In this document: positions 15,268 to 23,934 of the stretch, piece by piece | Layout: every line of letters begins with the position of its first letter | Position numbering within the stretch: position 1 is the stretch's first letter | From: an uncultured Acidimicrobiales bacterium | GTDB lineage: Bacteria; Actinomycetota; Acidimicrobiia; Acidimicrobiales; SZUA-35 | Direction of reading: 5' to 3' | NCBI GenBank assembly: GCA_937922785.1 | Contig: CALAJQ010000025.1 | Location: forward strand, 124,001-188,000 | DNA length: 64,000 nucleotides | Position numbers and translations under genes: made by a program | Notes under the pieces: model-generated | The model's database searches: none | Seen by the model: only the letters and a program-made list of their open reading frames with translations | What the model was told of the DNA's origin: nothing

Positions 15268-18200
15268 CTAGCGGAAGTCTCGGCTCATTGAGCCTGTGCC
15301 TAGCGGGAGGGGTTCTAGCTTTTCCGCTACCAGGTTTACTACTGCGCCTTGGCGTTCTACACGGCCCTTTACTAACAACGCTGGGGCGGTGGTCGCCACC
15401 CGCAGGAAGCGTTGGTAACAGCCCACGCTTATCACCACGTTGATGAGTCCCGTCTCATCTTCCATGCTCATGAACGTCACACCCATCGCCGTCGCAGGAC
15501 GCTGACGATGAGTCACCACTCCCCCAACGGTCGCCTTTGTCCCGTCCTCGGCCTTGGCCAAACCAGCAGCCGACAACACGCCACGTTCATCCAACTGCGA
15601 CCGCAAGAACTTTGTTGGGTGACCATCGGCCGCTACCCCGGTCGCCCACAAATCAGCCAGCGCCACTTCCCTATCGCTCATGCCCGGCAACTGCGGCGCC
15701 TCGACTCCGGTGATGATCCCACTTAACTTCTGAGACGACGCTTCGGCCAACGCACCCGCGCTCCACAACATGGCCCGCCTATCGTCGTTGATTGACCCGG
15801 TAGCAAAACAGTCGAATGCACCGGCAGTCGCCATTGCTTCCAACACGTCTTTCTTGGCTCCGATGTGGCGGGCCACTTCTTCTACCGATTCATAAGGCGC
15901 GCCGGCTTCGATCAACTCGGCCAAGTCGTCGCCGACACCTCGTATCGAGTTCAAGCCAAGGCGCACACCCCAGCCGTGGTCACGCCTCTGGTCAGCCGTC
16001 TCGTATTCGACATTCGGCAACTGAGCATCAGAAACCTGTTCCAACACAGCACCGGCCGACGATGCGTTTACACACGGAGGCAACGTCGGCACGCCATGAC
16101 GCCTTGCGTCTTGGGCCAACGAATGGGGCGAGTAGAAACCCATTGGCTGGGCGTTCAACAACGAAGCCAAGAACGCCGCCGGGTAATAAAGCTTGATCCA
16201 AGACGACGAATACACCAGGTAGGCAAAGCTGATCGAGTGGCTTTCGGGGAAACCGAAGTTGGCAAAGGCCGCCAGCTTCATCCAGATCTGGTCGGCCTCC
16301 AAACCGGTGATGCCTCGCTCGGCCATGCCCTCATAGAACCGAGCGCCAAGCGCGGCCATTCGTTCGGCGCTTCGCTTGGAACCCATGGCTTGTCGCAGCT
16401 CGTCGGCCTCGCCTGCTGAGAACCCGCCAACGTCGATCGCTATTTGCATCAACTGTTCTTGGAACAGCGGGATGCCCAACGTCTTCTCCAACGCCGGCTT
16501 CAACAACGGGTGCAGGTAGGTCACGGGTTCTTCGCCGTTGCGACGCCTTATATATGGGTGCACCGATCCGCCTTGGATGGGGCCGGGCCGAATCAAGGCG
16601 ACCTCAACTACCAAGTCATAGAAGGTGCGGGGTTTGAGGCGAGGCAGCGTGGCCATCTGCGCCCGGCTTTCTACCTGGAACACGCCGACCGAATCGGCCC
16701 GGCACAACATGTCATAGACGGCTTCTTCTTGTTCGAGAAGTGAAAGGTCTATTTCGACGTCGTGATATTCGGCCACCATGTCGACGGCGTAGTGGAGGGC
16801 GCTGAGCATGCCGAGGCCCAATAGATCGAACTTGACTAGGCCCGCGGCGGCGCAATCTTCTTTGTCCCACTGAAGGACCGTGCGGTTTTCCATGCGGGCT
16901 TGTTCGACCGGGCACACTTCGATGACGGGCCGATCGCACATGACCATGCCGCCCGAGTGGATGCCGAGGTGGCGTGGCAGGTGTCTGAATTCGGCTGCCA
17001 ACTCCAACACATCAACCGGGGAGTCTTGGGGAACTTTGGCGAATGCGTCTTGTTGACCGGGCGCGTATCCCAAGGCTTTGGCGGCGTCTCTTAGGGCCGA
17101 CTTCTTTCGGTAGGTGATGACGTTGGCAACCTGAGCGGCGTGGCGTCGACCGTGTCTTTCATAGACATATTGGATGGCTTCTTCCCGACGGTCCGATTCG
17201 ATGTCTAGGTCGATGTCGGGCGGGCCGTCACGGTCTGGTGAGAGGAATCGTTCGAACAACAGGCCGAGGCTGACGGCGTCGGCTTTGGTTACGCCAAGCA
17301 CATAACAGACGGCACTGTTGGCGGCGGAGCCTCGGCCTTGGCAGTAGATGTCGGAGCGGCGGCAGAACTCGACGATGTCCCACACCACGAGGAAGTAGCC
17401 GGGGAAGCCGAGGGTTTCGATGAGGTCGAGCTCGTGGTCCAGTTGTTTCCAGGCGCCGGGCATTCGTTCCCGGTGGCGGGGTCCGTAACGTTTGGCTCCG
17501 CCTTCTTCTACCAGCCGCCGTAGGTACTGCATTTCGGTGAGTCCGTCGGGGCATGGGTAGGGCGGGAGGTTGGGGGCCATTAGTGACAGGTCGAACGCGC
17601 AGTTGCGTCCAAATTCTGCTGCTCGTTCGACGACTCCCGGGAAGCGGGCGAAGCGGCGGGCTTGTTCGTCGCCGGATCGGATGTGGGCGACGGCGCCGGC
17701 GGGTAGCCAGCCTTGGAGTTCGTCTAACGACTTGCGGCTGCGGACTGCGGCGAGGGCGGTTGCGAGGCGGCGGTCTTTGGTGGCGGCGTAGTGCACGTTG
17801 TTGGTGGCGATGGGTTCGACGCCGGCCCGCATGGCGATTTGGGCGAGGGCGTCGTTGCGGACGCTGTCTAATGGTGCGCCGTGGTCCCACAGTTCGACGG
17901 CGACGTTGTGTTTGCCGAAGCGGTCGATGAGTTTGTGCAGCTCTTGTTGGGCGGCGGCTGGTCCGTTGGTTTCGAGTGCTTTGGGGACGGCACCTTTGCG
18001 GCATCCGGTGAGGACAAGGAGGTGGTCTACTTCGCCCGGGTTGAGCCAGCGGTCAAAGTCGTTGTAGGTGAGGCGGGGTGCGCCTTTGTCGCCCGCGAGT
18101 TGTGCTTCGGATATGACTCTTGCAAGCGCCGCGTAACCGGTGGTGTCTCGAGCGAGAACAAGGAGGTGTTCGCCGTGCGGGTCGGGTTGTGGGATTGGTG

Positions 18201-18621
18201 CGGTGTTGGGTTTGGGTGGTCGGGCTGCGCCGATGGTTAGTTCGGAGCCGAAGACTGTGGGTAGGCCGTGCTTTCGGGCCGCTTCAGCGAAACGGACGAC
18301 GCCGTAGAAGCCGTCATGGTCGGTGATGGCGAGCGCTTCGAGGCCTTGGCGGACGCCCTCTTCAACCAGGGCCTCGGGCGAGGATGCGCCGTCGAGGAAG
18401 CTGAAGTTCGAGTGACAGTGAAGCTCGGCATAAGGGGTGGTTGAGTTATGCCTTATTAATGGGGGCGCTTCGTAAGTGCTGCGCTTGTTAGCCCAAGCCG
18501 GAGCGTCAGAGCCGTCGGCCCCTTCAGGTCTGCCCCTTGCTGGGGGTCGATCTTTGGGTCGACGATCAGAAAGTGTCGACTCCAGCTCTCTCCAAGTAAT
18601 CGGCCCGTTGTCCCAACCCAT
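15268..18621 (-). CDS. dnaE2: Error-prone DNA polymerase III alpha subunit DnaE2 (ImuC)
   Basis: 1117 residues. The N-terminus MGWDNGPITWRELESTLS is characteristic of DnaE2, followed by a PHP domain (YAELHCHSNFSFLDGAS, ITDHDGFYG), the C-family polymerase core with DGPPDIDLDIES and RPGPIQGGSVHPYI, helix-hairpin-helix and a C-terminal OB domain (ATVGGVVTHRQRPATAMGVTF). Family knowledge: DnaE2 performs SOS-induced mutagenic translesion synthesis with ImuA/ImuB. Those partners are not adjacent here. ATG 18621 lies 31 bases downstream of a LexA box. High GC3 in the PHP region produces long shadow frames that are not genes. Confidence 0.95.
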   Translation of the reverse strand: MGWDNGPITWRELESTLSDRRPKDRPPARGRPEGADGSDAPAWANKRSTYEAPPLIRHNSTTPYAELHCHSNFSFLDGASSPEALVEEGVRQGLEALAITDHDGFYGVVRFAEAARKHGLPTVFGSELTIGAARPPKPNTAPIPQPDPHGEHLLVLARDTTGYAALARVISEAQLAGDKGAPRLTYNDFDRWLNPGEVDHLLVLTGCRKGAVPKALETNGPAAAQQELHKLIDRFGKHNVAVELWDHGAPLDSVRNDALAQIAMRAGVEPIATNNVHYAATKDRRLATALAAVRSRKSLDELQGWLPAGAVAHIRSGDEQARRFARFPGVVERAAEFGRNCAFDLSLMAPNLPPYPCPDGLTEMQYLRRLVEEGGAKRYGPRHRERMPGAWKQLDHELDLIETLGFPGYFLVVWDIVEFCRRSDIYCQGRGSAANSAVCYVLGVTKADAVSLGLLFERFLSPDRDGPPDIDLDIESDRREEAIQYVYERHGRRHAAQVANVITYRKKSALRDAAKALGYAPGQQDAFAKVPQDSPVDVLELAAEFRHLPRHLGIHSGGMVMCDRPVIEVCPVEQARMENRTVLQWDKEDCAAAGLVKFDLLGLGMLSALHYAVDMVAEYHDVEIDLSLLEQEEAVYDMLCRADSVGVFQVESRAQMATLPRLKPRTFYDLVVEVALIRPGPIQGGSVHPYIRRRNGEEPVTYLHPLLKPALEKTLGIPLFQEQLMQIAIDVGGFSAGEADELRQAMGSKRSAERMAALGARFYEGMAERGITGLEADQIWMKLAAFANFGFPESHSISFAYLVYSSSWIKLYYPAAFLASLLNAQPMGFYSPHSLAQDARRHGVPTLPPCVNASSAGAVLEQVSDAQLPNVEYETADQRRDHGWGVRLGLNSIRGVGDDLAELIEAGAPYESVEEVARHIGAKKDVLEAMATAGAFDCFATGSINDDRRAMLWSAGALAEASSQKLSGIITGVEAPQLPGMSDREVALADLWATGVAADGHPTKFLRSQLDERGVLSAAGLAKAEDGTKATVGGVVTHRQRPATAMGVTFMSMEDETGLINVVISVGCYQRFLRVATTAPALLVKGRVERQGAVVNLVAEKLEPLPLGTGSMSRDFR

Positions 18622-18652
18622 GCCATGACCCTACCGAGGGGGTATGACAAAA

Positions 18653-18668
18653 TCGAACGTATGTTCGG
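18653..18668. promoter_or_regulatory. LexA (SOS) box upstream of dnaE2
   Basis: TCGAAC-GTAT-GTTCGG matches the actinobacterial SOS box TCGAACnnnnGTTCGA at 11 of 12 specified positions. It lies 31 bases upstream of the dnaE2 start, the expected place for repression. Confidence 0.88.
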
Positions 18669-18780
18669 ATCCTGTTGTTTGTGTGGGTGATTTCTAAGCC
18701 AGTTGCCCGCGTCCGATACAGTCACCTAGCTTAGGAACCCAAAATCAGCGGTCCTAGCACCGATAGATAGCGATTGGTCC

Positions 18781-19572
18781 ATGCCATGGTTGTCCAACGA
18801 TCGAAGGTTTGGTAAAACTCAGAGTATGACGATGGGAAAAGGCGGGCAGCGTCTCGCTGAAGCCAAGACAAACCTAGAAGGTAGCGCTGCCTCCCTCGAT
18901 CGCCTGAGATCCCAAATGCTTCTCGTCGACGAAGCTCTGCAAAAATCCGCGGCGGAGATCGGCATCAAGCACCTGTCGACGCTTTGCATCAAGACCTGCC
19001 GCGAACTCGCGATTCAGATGCGTTCTGACGCTAGAAAGGCGTCGCCAGAGAATATGGGTCTCTTGAAACGAGCGGGCCTTGGTACCGCAGCACTCGCGTC
19101 ATGGGTGATCGTAGGTGCTTCAACCGGAGCTGCTGGTGCCCTAGTAACTGAATCACTCCGCAAGGACGCCCAAGCGGCAGTTGTCGAGGTTGAGGGAAGT
19201 TGCCGACCTGGAAGTGTCGAGAGTGGCAACTCTGGGGATTTACCTATAGCGCGAGGTGCGGATCGGGCGCTTAACACTAGCCACGATAAGGGTGATGTAG
19301 CGATCAGGCGAGCAATGAAGGCACTCCAATCAATGAACTTAGTCGACTACAGCGCCAACGATCTCCAAACCATACGCGACATTGGCGATGCGATCGAGGA
19401 GACCGCTGCCGACGCTGCAATAGCGGCTAATAGCGACGACGGTAGTAGGCGGCTGCTGTCGAACTTCGCACCGGAGCTGGAGGCCATGCGCAGTTCATGG
19501 GCAAATGGCGACGCCGATGCTGTGTCCGAGGCGAGCGCTCAGTTGATTAGTCGCCTCGAACACTATCGATAG
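18781..19572 (+). CDS. Hypothetical protein with one hydrophobic segment
   Basis: 263 residues from ATG 18781; ATG 18826 or 18832 are alternative starts and none has a clear ribosome site. The N-terminal third is a long, alanine/leucine-rich helical stretch (AEAKTNLEGSAASLDRLRSQ..LVDEALQKSAAEIG) likely to form a coiled coil. A hydrophobic segment, GLGTAALASWVIVGASTGAAGALV, follows, then an acidic helical C-terminal region. Not recognised. It opens the accessory zone after dnaE2 and is separated from its neighbours by gaps. Confidence 0.6.
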   Translation: MPWLSNDRRFGKTQSMTMGKGGQRLAEAKTNLEGSAASLDRLRSQMLLVDEALQKSAAEIGIKHLSTLCIKTCRELAIQMRSDARKASPENMGLLKRAGLGTAALASWVIVGASTGAAGALVTESLRKDAQAAVVEVEGSCRPGSVESGNSGDLPIARGADRALNTSHDKGDVAIRRAMKALQSMNLVDYSANDLQTIRDIGDAIEETAADAAIAANSDDGSRRLLSNFAPELEAMRSSWANGDADAVSEASAQLISRLEHYR

Positions 19573-19862
19573 GGTTGTTTCATAGAGTATTACGACCCGC
19601 AGTCAAAGAACGTTACTGTCGAACCGCCAGCTCAAACGGGCCCGGTCTGCCGTCAAGCAAAACGCATGGTCTTTTCTGATACCCGACGTTAGCTTTTTCT
19701 GGCCGCAACGGAGCGCGGGTAGCGGAGTAGACACCGTCACCGAATGCAATCAAAGCGCACGACCCAATCAAGTACAAACGACGACAATGCCTTCAAACTG
19801 TTGACCAGCATCCTATAAGCTGTAGCTCGTGCGACAAGTTAGCCCGGTGGGTTTCCCGCGAC
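19573..19862. other. Gap with no recognisable gene
   Basis: About 290 bases between two plus-strand genes. A TATAAG at 19814-19819 could be a -10 box for the downstream gene, with a poor -35 (CTTCAA at 19791). The frame of the downstream gene is open back to a stop at 19728 but holds no ATG, GTG or TTG. No tRNA or strong hairpin seen. Confidence 0.5.
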
Positions 19863-20582
19863 ATTCGAGAGGGGGGCAATCTAGATCTCTGGCTTCTGCT
19901 TGCTGCCGCCATCGTCGCCACCCTTCTCGGCTTCTTCGGACTCGCCGACGCGGCCGATCTTTCGTCGGTTGTACTGGCTCTGTTAGCGCTGCTGGCGGTT
20001 TCACAGATTCGTGGACGACAGGAACTGGGCAAGGCACTAACACTACACGCACAAGCGCGGTCGAGCTTACTGGCATCGAACTTCCCGCCCGAGTACTACG
20101 AACGACGGGATCGCACTACGTCGACCTTCTTTTTCTTCGGTTCAACGATGCAGAGAACACTGTCAACGAGTCGTTCCTCTATTGAGTCGCTCCTGCGAAA
20201 AGGCGGCAGCGTTTCGATCGTCCTACCTGACCCCGCGAACGAGATCCTTATGCGCATGATCGCGGAAACATATAGGCACGACGACGGCCCCGGCAAAATT
20301 AGGGAGACCATTCTGGCGACGCTGCAGACACTCGAGACGATGGAGCAGCAAACCGGTGGGTCGCTAGCCATTCGACTTTGCAGTTTCCCGCCGAGAGTCG
20401 GGATGAATGGCCTTGACGCGGATCTCGCAGGCGGAGCGATAATGGTTCAGCACTACGAGTTTAGACCCGATTCAGAGTCAGCGCCTATTCTGTTCCTGAC
20501 CGCAGAGCGAGATGAGCCTTGGTACTCGCACTTCGTGAGGGAAGCCGAGCGAACTTGGGCGGCCGCCACGCCGTGGCCATAG
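19863..20582 (+). CDS. Two-helix membrane protein with DUF5919/PLD-like cytosolic domain; no canonical start
   Basis: Read in the frame that ends at TAG 20580, the protein begins ..KLARWVSRDIREGGNLDLW, continues through two membrane helices (LWLLLAAAIVATLLGFFGLA and SSVVLALLALLAVSQI), then FFFFGSTMQRTLSTSRSSIE, VSIVLPDPANEILMRMIAE and, near the end, WYSHFVREAERTWAAA. This last pattern resembles DUF5919 (PLD-like fold without HKD catalytic residues), found in actinobacterial sensory proteins. From the upstream stop at 19728 to ATG 20148, in the cytosolic domain, there is no in-frame ATG, GTG or TTG. ATT 19863 is given as a placeholder; a frameshift in the G-run at 19871-19876, joining GTG 19829, is the other option. 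It overlaps the next gene by ten bases. Confidence 0.6.
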   Translation: MREGGNLDLWLLLAAAIVATLLGFFGLADAADLSSVVLALLALLAVSQIRGRQELGKALTLHAQARSSLLASNFPPEYYERRDRTTSTFFFFGSTMQRTLSTSRSSIESLLRKGGSVSIVLPDPANEILMRMIAETYRHDDGPGKIRETILATLQTLETMEQQTGGSLAIRLCSFPPRVGMNGLDADLAGGAIMVQHYEFRPDSESAPILFLTAERDEPWYSHFVREAERTWAAATPWP

Positions 20583-21199
20583 GACCCGATTTTGGCGATT
20601 TCGTTGAGCGGGCCGAGGCGTTCCTAAGTGCCTGGGAACTGGACTACGCAATTCGTCACATCAATCCCGACAAGTTGATGTGGCACCCAACAGGTTTCAT
20701 GGCGCTCCACACAACGGCTCGTTTCGAAGGAATGCCGGTGAGGATGCACTTTTGGCCACGCGGAAATCGTCCAATTGATCCTGCTCACCCACCGATTCAC
20801 AATCATGTATGGCCCCTAGCAGGCCTGGTTGTGACAGGCACATATTCCGAGGCCATCTACCAACTCGAAGAATCCGAGACCGGACCCCTAGCCTGCTATA
20901 AAGTCAATTATCACAGCCGGGACGACTCGACTGTGAGAGCTGATGCACTTCGGTATCGCGTGGACCAGCGAGATTTCTATTCATATCAGGCTGGCGAAAT
21001 CCACAGCGTGGCCGCAGGCACGTGGCACGAAACGGTGATTTCAAGTTCCGATCGCGTCATAACCGTCATGGTTACCGGACAACAGCGGCTAGCGGCGCCT
21101 CACCTGGTGGGCCCTCCTGGGTTCGTAAGCGGAAGGCGTACAAGACTGCAAGTTACACGGAACTCGTTTGTCGAGCAGTTTGGTGATCTGATTCAGTGA
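20573..21199 (+). CDS. Cupin-fold metalloprotein (cysteine dioxygenase-like barrel)
   Basis: 208 residues from GTG 20573, overlapping the upstream stop by ten bases. PIHNHVWPLAGLVVTGTYSEAIYQ carries cupin motif 1 (two His plus a Glu), and YSYQAGEIHSVAAGTWHETVI carries motif 2 with its His. The barrel resembles cysteine-dioxygenase-type cupins but lacks the features needed to name a substrate. The overlap with the membrane protein gene suggests the two products work together; a sensor-plus-enzyme or sensor-plus-ligand-binding unit is inference. Confidence 0.65.
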   Translation: MAIGPDFGDFVERAEAFLSAWELDYAIRHINPDKLMWHPTGFMALHTTARFEGMPVRMHFWPRGNRPIDPAHPPIHNHVWPLAGLVVTGTYSEAIYQLEESETGPLACYKVNYHSRDDSTVRADALRYRVDQRDFYSYQAGEIHSVAAGTWHETVISSSDRVITVMVTGQQRLAAPHLVGPPGFVSGRRTRLQVTRNSFVEQFGDLIQ

Positions 21200-21560
21200 C
21201 GCTGGCTCTGCCTTGCCCATTGGCAGCCGAGTCAACGAGACATCTCTTACGTTTGCTCTCAGGCGACACAATCAAGAACACGTTGATCGCATCCTCAGTG
21301 GCCCCAATCACACCGTCAAACCACTTCTGGCCGGTGGCCACAACAACAGGAACACCCGTCGGTTCAAGCACAGCCCGCACACGTTCCACCCACCGCGGCA
21401 ACGTCGGACCCGAACGTTGTCTCAATCTCGAATGTGTTCATGCCCACCTCACCGAATGCTTCAACCAACGTTGCCCGACCACCTCCGCCAGCACGCCGAC
21501 CCTGGTAGCGGGCAAATATTTCCACGCATGTGAGGTACCGGTCCAAATTACACTGGTGCA
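21200..21560. other. Gap with possible remnants of a minus-strand gene
   Basis: 361 bases. On the minus strand two overlapping frames look coding by composition: one from TTG 21561 down to about 21400 (VEIFARYQGRR..ATLVEAFGEVG) and, one frame over, one from about 21400 down to 21153 (VERVRAVLEPTGVPVVVATG, DAINVFLIVSPESKRK). Joined by a frameshift near 21395-21415 they would give a protein of about 135 residues. Not recognised; could be a decayed gene or chance. Confidence 0.3.
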
Positions 21561-22241
21561 ATGAAAAGAATCTCCAACCGATTGGACCGGCTAAACAGGG
21601 CCATGGATTCCGTGGCAGCCGCCAAGTCTGAATTTGACCTGGAAGCCGGTTTCGACCAGCTGAGCGAAGCTGGGCAAAACCTGGTCAACTCCTTTAGGAA
21701 CGAGTTTGCCGGTCAAGCTTGGTTTGACAAGTGGTTTGGAGCCAGTCACCAAAACGCGAAGAAGCACTTTCCAGACATGGACAAAGCTGCTTGGGAAATA
21801 TGGGTCGCCGAAACTCGCAACGGCAAAATGATGGCAGACCCTCTGATGAAATGGTTCTTTGATCTTCGGAAAGAGGTCGTCCACGATGGCGGCAACCCAG
21901 ATCTATTTGTTTCGTCCACGTATATAAACGCACTAGCAATCGGCGATCTTCCGTCCGACGTCTCCATCGCGATTGGATCTCAAGGGGTGACAGTGACCGA
22001 AGGTACCGGTACGGCTGAGGAGAGAAGCAGGATGGCCACTACCGAGTCCCCTGGCGTCGAGACCGTTTCTTACGAAACCCACACCCACGTCGCCTGCCCT
22101 CCCGATATGCACATGGGAATCATTCTTCTCAATGTCTCACCTGTTGCATTGGCTACCTCGTTCACGCAATATCTTGCTCGGCTTTATGCAGACGTCTGCA
22201 GTATAGGCCTAGCATCCGGCGCCATTTCGGACGTGCGTTGA
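21561..22241 (+). CDS. Hypothetical protein with HEPN-like RxxxxH motif
   Basis: 226 residues, not recognised as a named family. The N-terminal 110 residues are helical (SNRLDRLNRAMDSVAAAKSE, FDQLSEAGQNLVNSFRNEF) and end in KWFFDLRKEVVHDGG, where Arg103 and His108 form the Rx4H pattern typical of HEPN-fold RNases and their inactive relatives. The rest is mixed and ends in a helix-rich segment. HEPN assignment is inference from one motif and helical content. The stop overlaps a possible 50-residue downstream frame (TTGA). ATG 21561 has no strong ribosome site. Confidence 0.55.
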   Translation: MKRISNRLDRLNRAMDSVAAAKSEFDLEAGFDQLSEAGQNLVNSFRNEFAGQAWFDKWFGASHQNAKKHFPDMDKAAWEIWVAETRNGKMMADPLMKWFFDLRKEVVHDGGNPDLFVSSTYINALAIGDLPSDVSIAIGSQGVTVTEGTGTAEERSRMATTESPGVETVSYETHTHVACPPDMHMGIILLNVSPVALATSFTQYLARLYADVCSIGLASGAISDVR

Positions 22242-22390
22242 AGCCCACCACTCAGCTTCTTGACCAACGTGGAAAGGCTCGGACGGAAATCAAGCTGGCA
22301 TCAGTCGAAGTGAAGCGTATCGAAGTGACTGCCAGCGGTGGTTGGCAGATCCTACTTAGACTCGACGCGAGATCACTAGCCTGGGAGTAG
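22238..22390 (+). CDS. Possible 50-residue protein overlapping the HEPN-like gene
   Basis: A frame from TTG 22238, sharing TTGA with the preceding stop, to TAG 22390. The sequence (MKPTTQLLDQRGKARTEIKL..KRIEVTASGGWQILLRLD) looks like a short beta-strand protein and the codons fit the neighbours. It ends 28 bases before the next start. Too short to be sure; a non-coding leader is the alternative. Confidence 0.35.
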   Translation: MKPTTQLLDQRGKARTEIKLASVEVKRIEVTASGGWQILLRLDARSLAWE

Positions 22391-22418
22391 AAGGCTTGAG
22401 CGTCCTAAGATCCCCAAC

Positions 22419-23852
22419 GTGAATGGTCCAGGCAAAGCTGAGGGTTGGTACCCGGACCCTTCTGATCCGAACCAGCTTCGGTGGTGGAACTCTGTTGAGT
22501 GGACCGACCACACCCAGCCCGCACCAGCGGCTCCGGCCCCGCCTGTTCGTCGGTTCGCCAAGCCCGCTCCCCCAACGCGTCCTCGATCATCTGACGGCAC
22601 TCCTCCTCCGCCCGCTCGGCCGGTTTCCATCAACCCGCCTCCCCCAGACTCCAACGACACTGGAACCAAGAAGGGCTGGGCCATCGCCCTCGCAGTCGCC
22701 GCCTTGATTGTTGTGGCCATCGTCGGGTCCGCACTTTCAGATGACCCCGATGACACCACGCTTGCCCGGCCCGAGACATCAGCCTCAACCCCAACCACCG
22801 ACTCATCGGCCGACTCGGACACAACCACTCCCTCACAACCAACCACCACTTCGCCTTCCGACACGACCGGCGCCACGTCATCACAGCAACCAGCCGACAC
22901 CGAGACAGCAACCGAGCGCCTGGCCGAACTCGTTGTGGCCCAACTGACCACTCCCCCGAGCCCCTACATTCGTGACCAGTATCAGCCCGGCGGGTGGAGC
23001 GACTTTGACAACGACTGTCAATCGACTCGCCATGAAGTGCTTCAGGCAAGATCAAACGAACGTGTCGTGATGAGCGCCGACGGGTGCAGAGTGAGCGAAG
23101 GCCTATGGATCGATTCCTTCAACGGCGACCGACTGACCACAGCCGAAGAAGCAACAATCGACCATCTCGTTCCGTTGGCCGAAGCCCATCGATCTGGCGG
23201 CTGGCAGTGGGACCAAGCAACCAAAGAACGCTTCGCCAACGACGACACCGCCATCAACTTCCGCATCGTCGGGTCAGACATCAACCAAGCCAAAGCCGAC
23301 AGCCGGCCCGACCAATGGCTCCCGCCCGATGAAGCCTCACACTGCGCCTATGCAGTCGACTGGATTGCAGTGAAGCATCGCTGGCAGCTCACAGTCACGG
23401 CATCCGAATCGGCGAAGCTTGCCGACATTCTCGAGGGTTGCCCGGCTGGCGATTCGGTCCAACCGTTCACCAGCGCACCGCCGGTCATCGTCACCACGAC
23501 CGTTGCGCCGTCGACGACTGTCGCGATTCCCGAGTCGGCGGGTCCCGGCGTTCTGACCCTCGTGTCGTGTGACCGGTACTCAGAGCGTGTGGTCATAGCG
23601 AACACCGGAGGCGAGCCAGTCAGCCTGTCGGGCTACAACCTCCACGACGAAGGCTTCAAACACACCCACACACTCGGCCAATACGGAACCCTCGAAGCCG
23701 GCGAAACGATCACAATCATCTCCGGCGAAGACGCAGCAGCCGACGCCGACACCAACACCCACGTCTGGAAACGAAGCCACGTCTGGAACAACGACGGCGA
23801 CATCGCCCACCTAGTCACCCCCGCCGGAACCACAACCACGGCGGGTTGCTGA
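22419..23852 (+). CDS. DUF2510 - TM - HNH-type nuclease (DUF1524-like) - lamin-tail domain protein
   Basis: 477 residues from GTG 22419. Residues 6-30 (EGWYPDPSDPNQLRWWNSVE) are a DUF2510 segment, 35-80 are Pro-rich, 86-106 a membrane helix, 107-165 a Thr/Ser/Pro linker. Residues 180-345 match secreted HNH nucleases of the DUF1524 type: DFDNDCQSTRHEVL, Asp248-His249 in TIDHLVPLAEAH, NFRIVGSDINQAKADSRPDQW, then conserved cysteines. Residues 380-477 (VVIANTGGEPVSLSGYNLHD, LEAGETITI) form a lamin-tail (LTD) beta-sandwich. With the C-terminus outside, this would be a membrane-anchored extracellular DNase with a binding domain, useful for DNA scavenging or defence; the choice between them is open. 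Confidence 0.82.
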   Translation: MNGPGKAEGWYPDPSDPNQLRWWNSVEWTDHTQPAPAAPAPPVRRFAKPAPPTRPRSSDGTPPPPARPVSINPPPPDSNDTGTKKGWAIALAVAALIVVAIVGSALSDDPDDTTLARPETSASTPTTDSSADSDTTTPSQPTTTSPSDTTGATSSQQPADTETATERLAELVVAQLTTPPSPYIRDQYQPGGWSDFDNDCQSTRHEVLQARSNERVVMSADGCRVSEGLWIDSFNGDRLTTAEEATIDHLVPLAEAHRSGGWQWDQATKERFANDDTAINFRIVGSDINQAKADSRPDQWLPPDEASHCAYAVDWIAVKHRWQLTVTASESAKLADILEGCPAGDSVQPFTSAPPVIVTTTVAPSTTVAIPESAGPGVLTLVSCDRYSERVVIANTGGEPVSLSGYNLHDEGFKHTHTLGQYGTLEAGETITIISGEDAAADADTNTHVWKRSHVWNNDGDIAHLVTPAGTTTTAGC

Positions 23853-23934
23853 GCCTCGGTCCGGTTGGCTGAGCCATCTGTACGGGCCAACGCCCGCCTG
23901 AGTGAGCGTGTACATCTGATCCAAAGCCAACTTC

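Noticed and set aside
17228-18004. Long minus-strand frame rich in Arg, Pro and Thr within dnaE2
   Set aside because: Composition is that of an out-of-frame shadow of a GC-rich gene; it has no motif and lies wholly inside dnaE2.
19829-20185. Frame from GTG 19829
   Set aside because: Its Arg/Ser-rich translation shows no fold, while the neighbouring frame encodes membrane helices; kept only as a possible source of a start codon by frameshift.
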